Assembly: GCA_900550795.1 (NCBI GenBank)
Contig: URTN01000019.1
Location: forward strand, 1-9,350
Source of the DNA: an uncultured Mollicutes bacterium
GTDB lineage: Bacteria; Bacillota_I; Bacilli_A; RFN20; CAG-826
Length of the DNA: 9,350 bases
Reading direction: 5' to 3'
Both the position numbers and the translations under genes were made by a program. Every line of letters starts with the position of its first letter. The stretch's first letter is position 1. Shown one piece after another: positions 6,059-9,350 of the stretch. The notes under the pieces are model-generated. The model saw only the letters and a list, made by a program, of their open reading frames with translations. It searched no databases and was not told the DNA's origin.

Positions 6059-6087
6059 TTGATAGATGAACTATCTTTCGATATAAT
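6059..6087 (+). promoter_or_regulatory. gpsB promoter (sigma-A type)
   Basis: TTGATA (6059-6064), a 17-base spacer and a perfect TATAAT (6082-6087) give a near-consensus housekeeping promoter. The start should be at about 6093-6094. The leader would then be only about 11 bases and would begin within or right at the AAAGGGAG ribosome binding site (6091-6098). Confidence 0.85.
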
Positions 6088-6104
6088 CGAAAAGGGAGTT
6101 TTCA

Positions 6105-6467
6105 ATGGAAGATAACAGCATAAGTCTTAACGCTACAAAGATTTTGAATAAGACATTCAAACCTAATGGAAATGGATATGATCCGGATGAAGTAGATGAA
6201 TTTTTAGACAAAATCATTATGGACTATAGGGCTTTCGAAAAATATTATCTCGAAAGTAAGAAATATATAGTCGAGCTAGAGACTAATTGGCGTAAGGAAA
6301 AAGAAAAGATTTCCACTTTGGAAGTTGAAAATGCCAGAATGAAGGAACGCCTTTCTGGAATTAAGGATTCCTCGGCAGTCAATTCTACTAACATCGATTT
6401 GTTAAATAGGATTACTAAGCTAGAGAATGAATTATATAAAAGGGGCGTCAATCCAAATAACATCTAA
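6105..6467 (+). CDS. gpsB: cell division/peptidoglycan regulator GpsB (DivIVA family)
   Basis: Small DivIVA-family coiled-coil protein. In Bacillus it binds the inner face of the membrane and links penicillin-binding proteins to division and elongation sites. The N-terminal membrane-binding domain is clear: ILNKTFKPNGNGYDPDEVDE at about 13-32, then FLDKIIMDY. A coiled coil spans about 42-86, followed by a Ser/Asn-rich linker (88-97) and a short C-terminal helix (about 98-112). The 120 residues fit GpsB better than the longer DivIVA. AAAGGGAG at 6091-6098 is the ribosome binding site. The last base of the stop codon is the first paired base of the RNase P RNA. The gpsB-rnpB neighbourhood is conserved in Firmicutes and supports the assignment. 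Its presence hints at a peptidoglycan wall, although the usual neighbour ponA is absent. Confidence 0.9.
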   Translation: MEDNSISLNATKILNKTFKPNGNGYDPDEVDEFLDKIIMDYRAFEKYYLESKKYIVELETNWRKEKEKISTLEVENARMKERLSGIKDSSAVNSTNIDLLNRITKLENELYKRGVNPNNI

Positions 6468-6795
6468 TCCGGCCCGAGCGACTGCTGCTAGAAATAGTAG
6501 AGGAAAGTCCATGCTCGCACCATCTGCGACGATGGTAGTGTTTGCGCTGAGGGAATAAATAACCTCAGGTATGTAGAAGTGCATAACGGCGAAGAGAAAT
6601 CTCCAGTAGAATTATCTTCCTAAGGTGCCACAGAGACGAGCTTAACGGCGACGTTAAGATGAAACGCGGTAAACCCCACAAGCGAGAAACCCAAATTTGG
6701 TAGGGGAAGTCCTAGAGATGAAATGAAGTCAAAGGGACCGGCATATGCCGAGATAAATTGTCGCTCTCGACAAAACATGGCTTACAGGGTCGGAT
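6467..6795 (+). ncRNA. rnpB: RNase P RNA, type B, compact
   Basis: Catalytic RNA of RNase P, which matures tRNA 5' ends. P1 is formed by 6467-6475 and 6787-6795 (9 bp, one G·U). Universal blocks are present: GAGGAAAGTCC with ATGCTCGCAC near the 5' end, GGTGCCACAGAGACGAGC, ACGCGGTAAACCCC, AAGCGAGAAACCC and AAAACATGGCTTACAG at the 3' end. Local helices can be read as P3 (CTGCTA-GAAA-TAGTAG), a CTTAACG-GCGA-CGTTAAG hairpin (P12) and TTGTCG-CTCT-CGACAA near the 3' end. The AAATTTGGTAGGGGAA segment of loop 15 matches the Bacillus (type B) form. At about 329 bases it is some 70 shorter than the 401-base B. subtilis RNA, mostly in the region after P15 (6705-6770). No promoter of its own is obvious; it probably rides on the gpsB transcript. 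Confidence 0.95.
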
Positions 6796-6822
6796 ACTTT
6801 TTAAAAGAAAGAAGGAAAAAAG

Positions 6823-7458
6823 ATGAATATACCTACAAAAATTACAACTGTTAGAATCGTTCTAGTCGCCGTCTTACTTGTCTTCTTGTTTGCTTGCTCT
6901 GTTATTCCTTCATTTGAATCTCCGCTTCTTGGGAATTCTGGAATCAATCTAGTATATCTAATCGCATGTATCGTATTTATTGTTGCATCCTTGACTGATT
7001 TCCTTGATGGATATTTAGCAAGAAAATGGAACCAAGTAACTGATTTAGGGAAATTCCTTGATCCAATCGCGGACAAGATGCTTGTTAATGGCCTTCTTAT
7101 CTTTCTAGTATTCCCTTGGTCATTTGCTCCTAACCAAAGATGCTTCATCCCTGTATTCTGCGTTATCTTGATGGTAATTAGGGATTTAGTTGTAGATGGA
7201 CTTAGGTTTATAGCTGCTAAGAAAAACGAAGTCATCGCTGCTAATATATTTGGAAAACTTAAAACTGTTTCCCAAATGGTTGCTATCCCTGTAGTTTTAT
7301 TAAACGGTTGGCCGTTCTCTTATTTTGATTCTTCTTGGCCGGCTGCTATTAATATTTCTTCTATCCTTATTTATATAGCGACATTCTTCTCTCTTCTTTC
7401 GGGTATAATTTATGTTATACAGAATAGAAAAGTATTGAAGGAGGGGAAGCATGAGTAA
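6823..7458 (+). CDS. pgsA: CDP-diacylglycerol-glycerol-3-phosphate 3-phosphatidyltransferase
   Basis: Integral membrane enzyme that joins CDP-diacylglycerol and glycerol 3-phosphate to make phosphatidylglycerol phosphate, the committed step to phosphatidylglycerol and cardiolipin. The CDP-alcohol phosphatidyltransferase signature is complete: D59-x2-D62-G63-x2-A66-R67-x8-G76-x3-D80-x3-D84. Hydrophobic segments at about 11-28, 41-58, 86-101, 106-122, 150-160 and 175-200 fit the six-helix fold. At 211 residues it is slightly longer than many homologues (about 190), partly from a 15-residue loop after the first helix. AAGGA at 6812-6816 precedes the ATG. The gene begins 27 bases after rnpB without a clear terminator or promoter between, and overlaps the next gene by 8 bases. 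Confidence 0.95.
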   Translation: MNIPTKITTVRIVLVAVLLVFLFACSVIPSFESPLLGNSGINLVYLIACIVFIVASLTDFLDGYLARKWNQVTDLGKFLDPIADKMLVNGLLIFLVFPWSFAPNQRCFIPVFCVILMVIRDLVVDGLRFIAAKKNEVIAANIFGKLKTVSQMVAIPVVLLNGWPFSYFDSSWPAAINISSILIYIATFFSLLSGIIYVIQNRKVLKEGKHE

Positions 7459-7921
7459 TCTTGAAACTCTTTTAAATAAATTAAAGGAACAAAAACTTAC
7501 TTTGGGAAGTGTTGAATCTCTTACCGGAGGATTATTTTCTTCTTCGATATGTTCCATTCCTGGTGCGAGTGCCTCTTTTAAAGGGGCGTTAGTTACTTAC
7601 TGGGCTAGTGAAAAGACTTCGTTATGCAATGCAAAAAAAGAAACTATAGATAAATATGGAGTAGTTTCGGCTCAAGTTGCTTCTGAAATGGCAATTGGTG
7701 GAAAGAAAACTCTTGGAGTTGATATTTGTCTTTCTTGCACAGGCAATGCTGGCCCAACTGTTGAACCAGGAGGCAAGGCTGTTGGAGATGTTTATTTAGG
7801 GTTATGTTATCAAAACTTTGTTTGGACAATCCCACTTCATTTTGATGGAGATAGAAATTTCATCAGGGAAAATACAGTCGAAGCCATGGCAACTTTTGCC
7901 CTAAGCATATTGAATAGATAA
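7451..7921 (+). CDS. pncC: nicotinamide-nucleotide amidase (CinA C-terminal domain only)
   Basis: Hydrolyses nicotinamide mononucleotide to nicotinate mononucleotide, recycling pyridine nucleotides; it is the C-terminal domain of competence-damage protein CinA. In 156 residues it has VESLTGG (21-27), IPGASASFKGALVTYW (36-51, Y50), K55, the YGVVSAQVASEMA stretch (69-81) and the CTGNAGP segment (96-102). The usual motif is ESCTGG; here Cys is Leu, but the serine (S23) remains, as do the conserved Tyr and Lys. The N-terminal MoaB/MogA-like domain of the two-domain Bacillus CinA is absent, and the ATG at 7451 with GGAGGGG just upstream (inside pgsA) shows the gene truly starts here. Its place between pgsA and recA is that of cinA in Bacillus. 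Confidence 0.9.
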   Translation: MSNLETLLNKLKEQKLTLGSVESLTGGLFSSSICSIPGASASFKGALVTYWASEKTSLCNAKKETIDKYGVVSAQVASEMAIGGKKTLGVDICLSCTGNAGPTVEPGGKAVGDVYLGLCYQNFVWTIPLHFDGDRNFIRENTVEAMATFALSILNR

Positions 7922-7932
7922 AAAATAATTTG

Positions 7933-7956
7933 AGCCTTTTTGATAATTAAGAGGCT
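7933..7956. repeat. hairpin between pncC and recA
   Basis: AGCCTTTT (7933-7940) pairs with AAGAGGCT (7949-7956), 8 bp with one G·U, loop of 8 bases. No T-tract follows on the + strand, so it is not a standard terminator. It lies just upstream of the recA ribosome binding site (AAGGAGG, 7968-7974). Possible roles are a weak attenuator, an RNA end or a protein site; it may be chance. Confidence 0.4.
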
Positions 7957-7982
7957 ACATATATTGTAAGGAGGCCAAAAGA

Positions 7983-8978
7983 ATGGCTAATGTAAACGAA
8001 AAAGATAAAGCACTTGAAGATGCCCTAAAATGTATTGAAAAAGCATACGGAAAAGGTTCTGTTATGCGTTTAGGGGAACGCCCACATGTTGATGTCGATG
8101 TAATTCCTACTGGATCTATATTATTAGATCAAGCTTTAGGAGTTGGTGGATATCCAAAAGGAAGGATTGTTGAAATATATGGTCCTGAATCTAGTGGTAA
8201 GACTACCCTTGCTCTAGAAGCAATCGCCCAAGCTCAATTAAAAGGTGGCAGAGCTGCCTTTATAGATGCAGAGCATGCTATCGATCCTGAATACGCTTCA
8301 AAATTAGGCGTCGATATTGATGAATTAATACTTTCCCAGCCTGATTCAGGAGAGCAGGCTCTAGAAATTTGCGAAATGTTAGCTTCTTCAGGCGCTATCG
8401 ATATTATTGTCGTTGACTCAGTTGCGGCTTTAGTCCCACAAGCCGAACTTGATGGAGTAATGTCAGATAACCAAGTTGGCTTGCAAGCTAGACTTATGTC
8501 AAAAGGCATGAGGAAGATTGCTGGTATATTAAATAAGACTGGAACAGTAGTTATATTCATTAACCAACTTCGTGAAAAAGTTGGTGTTATCTATGGAAAC
8601 CCAGAAACAACTACTGGTGGACGTGCCTTAAAATTCTATGCTTCTATTAGAATTGATATCCGCCGCGCCGAAGCCATCAAGAGTGGCTCTGATATAGTTG
8701 GTAATTCAGTTAAGGTCAAAATCGTTAAAAACAAGGTTGCCCCTCCATTTAAGAGTTGCGCCATCGATATGATATTCGGACAAGGAATATCTAGGACTGG
8801 CGAACTTCTAGATTTAGGCGAAGAATACAATTTGCTTAAGAAATCTGGCAACTGGTATGAAATCGATGGCAACAAGATTGGAAACGGAAGGGAAGCTTCT
8901 AAAACTTATCTAAAAGAACATCCTGAAGTTGCTAAAGATCTTGAAGAAAAAATCAAAGAAAAGATAAAAACCGAATAA
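7983..8978 (+). CDS. recA: recombinase RecA
   Basis: ATP-dependent strand-exchange protein central to homologous recombination and DNA repair. Core motifs are intact: Walker A GPESSGKT (67-74), catalytic E97 in DAEHA, Walker B IIVVDSVA (141-148), and the L2 loop with GNPETTTGG (205-213). At 331 residues it is a little shorter than the usual 340-355. The difference lies at the C-terminus, which ends in a Lys/Glu-rich helix instead of a long acidic tail. AAGGAGG at 7968-7974 lies 8 bases before the ATG. No convincing own promoter is seen in the 61-base gap after pncC, and I find no Bacillus-type LexA box (GAAC-N4-GTTC core), so read-through from the pgsA-pncC transcript is likely. A strong terminator follows. 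Confidence 0.99.
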   Translation: MANVNEKDKALEDALKCIEKAYGKGSVMRLGERPHVDVDVIPTGSILLDQALGVGGYPKGRIVEIYGPESSGKTTLALEAIAQAQLKGGRAAFIDAEHAIDPEYASKLGVDIDELILSQPDSGEQALEICEMLASSGAIDIIVVDSVAALVPQAELDGVMSDNQVGLQARLMSKGMRKIAGILNKTGTVVIFINQLREKVGVIYGNPETTTGGRALKFYASIRIDIRRAEAIKSGSDIVGNSVKVKIVKNKVAPPFKSCAIDMIFGQGISRTGELLDLGEEYNLLKKSGNWYEIDGNKIGNGREASKTYLKEHPEVAKDLEEKIKEKIKTE

Positions 8979-8983
8979 ATTCG

Positions 8984-9004
8984 AGGCAGGGAAACCTGCC
9001 TTTT
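8984..9004 (+). terminator. rho-independent terminator of recA
   Basis: AGGCAGG (8984-8990) pairs perfectly with CCTGCCT (8995-9001) around a GAAA tetraloop, followed by a TTTTCTATTT tract. It begins 6 bases after the recA stop codon. Confidence 0.92.
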
Positions 9005-9043
9005 CTATTTAAAGTGAAATAAGGCTACACAAAAGGGGCTTTT

Positions 9044-9080
9044 AAGGTTTAAAATATAGTTGTACCTCGGTACAAACCTT
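9044..9080. repeat. nested inverted repeats upstream of rny (operator-like)
   Basis: The inner element TTGTAC-CTCG-GTACAA (9060-9075) is a perfect 6-bp inverted repeat. An outer pair, AAGGTTT (9044-9050) and AAACCTT (9074-9080), is also perfect and shares two bases with the inner arm. No T-tract follows, so it is not a terminator. The inner repeat is centred about 39 bases before the start predicted from the TATAAT at 9095. Confidence 0.55.
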
Positions 9081-9094
9081 ACTTGTAATTCATT

Positions 9095-9100
9095 TATAAT
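9095..9100 (+). promoter_or_regulatory. candidate -10 box for rny
   Basis: A perfect TATAAT with no recognisable -35 box at 16-18-base spacing (ACAAAC or similar). A start near 9107 would give a leader of about 73 bases. A second candidate, TAAAAT at 9049-9054, also lacks a good -35 box. The missing -35 and the adjacent inverted repeat leave room for an activator, which is inference. Confidence 0.4.
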
Positions 9101-9179
9101 ATAAGGAATAGCCATATATATTTTACTTTGATAAACCATGTAGGGTCTTTGTGCTGTTTTGGTCGCAAGGAGATTTTTA

Positions 9180-9350
9180 ATGTTATTCTATTTATCTGAG
9201 GGAGGATGGATTGGGATACTAGTAGGTGCAGTGTTGTTTGCTGCCTTGCTAACTTTTGGTCTTTGCTTTTTCTTTATGGTACTTAAATCAAAAAATGCTT
9301 CGAAAAGTGCCGAACAAATTATCAAAGAAGCCAAAGTAAAATCCGAGCAT
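9180..9350 (+). CDS. rny: ribonuclease Y, N-terminal part (cut by window edge)
   Basis: Membrane-anchored endoribonuclease that starts decay of many mRNAs in Firmicutes. Only 57 codons are visible, running open to the last base. They show a short exposed N-terminus, a hydrophobic segment at about 11-35 (membrane anchor), then the start of a charged helix (SKSAEQIIKEAKVKSE), as in the long coiled coil that precedes the KH and HD domains of RNase Y. Those catalytic domains lie beyond the window. The ribosome binding site AAGGAG (9167-9172) is 7 bases before the ATG. The assignment rests on this architecture plus position: rny follows recA closely in Bacillus and relatives. Without the rest, another coiled-coil membrane protein cannot be fully excluded. 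Confidence 0.8.
   Translation, partial: MLFYLSEGGWIGILVGAVLFAALLTFGLCFFFMVLKSKNASKSAEQIIKEAKVKSEH

Noticed and set aside
6801..7235. Reverse-strand open frame opposite pgsA
   Set aside because: It covers a gene with a complete phosphatidyltransferase signature; its own translation shows no family features.
2790..9073. Nine-base sequence CCTCGGTAC at 2790 and again at 9065
   Set aside because: One copy is part of the HU terminator stem and the other of the rny inverted repeat; the contexts differ and a 9-base match is compatible with chance.
9138..9143. ATGTAG start-stop mini-ORF in the rny leader
   Set aside because: It has no ribosome binding site and such six-base strings are common by chance.
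1..9350. Mobile element, CRISPR array, phage or toxin-antitoxin genes
   Set aside because: Read on both strands, the window shows no direct-repeat arrays, transposase motifs or unexplained gene-sized gaps; nearly all of it is assigned to housekeeping genes.

Overview
The window is a gene-dense, AT-rich stretch of a bacterial chromosome. It reads as core housekeeping DNA from a low-GC Firmicute (Bacilli), probably a reduced-genome lineage near the Erysipelotrichales/RF39/Mollicutes side. Support comes from the family set (RecU, DnaD, GpsB, type B RNase P RNA, RNase Y), strong Shine-Dalgarno sites and many AGA/AGG arginine codons. All recognised proteins read through with TGG as tryptophan, and one gene ends in TGA, so the standard bacterial code is used rather than the Mycoplasma code. 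The species assignment is inference.

Layout. 40-2323: a forward cluster of a small unrecognised C-terminally anchored membrane protein, cytidylate kinase (cmk) and the ribosome-assembly GTPase Der. 2324-2835: intergenic DNA, the HU gene with its own promoter, and a strong terminator. 2842-4739: a forward operon of a shortened CCA-adding enzyme, DnaD and endonuclease III (nth). 4711-6029: a reverse-strand pair, a DEDDh exonuclease followed by RecU, converging on nth with overlapping 3' ends. 6030-6104: a compact divergent promoter region. 6105-7921: gpsB, the RNase P RNA, pgsA and a stand-alone CinA C-terminal domain (pncC), packed almost without gaps. 7983-8978: recA with a terminator. 9180 onward: the start of RNase Y, cut by the window edge.

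The gene order looks like two blocks known from Bacillus subtilis. One is cmk...der...HU...cca...dnaD-nth/recU...gpsB-rnpB, with many intervening genes missing. The other is pgsA-cinA-recA-rny. They are joined directly at rnpB/pgsA. The themes are DNA replication and repair (DnaD, Nth, RecU, RecA, HU), RNA maturation and decay (CCA enzyme, RNase P, RNase Y, exonuclease), ribosome assembly (Der), nucleotide and lipid synthesis (Cmk, PgsA), and cell-wall/division control (GpsB).

I see no mobile element, CRISPR array, phage gene, toxin-antitoxin pair or obvious new defence system. The unusual points are smaller: two genes whose promoter -10 boxes sit exactly where a leaderless mRNA would begin, a CCA-adding enzyme that stops at the end of its neck motif, a compact RNase P RNA whose first base lies in the stop codon of gpsB, a 29-bp convergent gene overlap, and a perfect inverted repeat placed like an operator ahead of rny.
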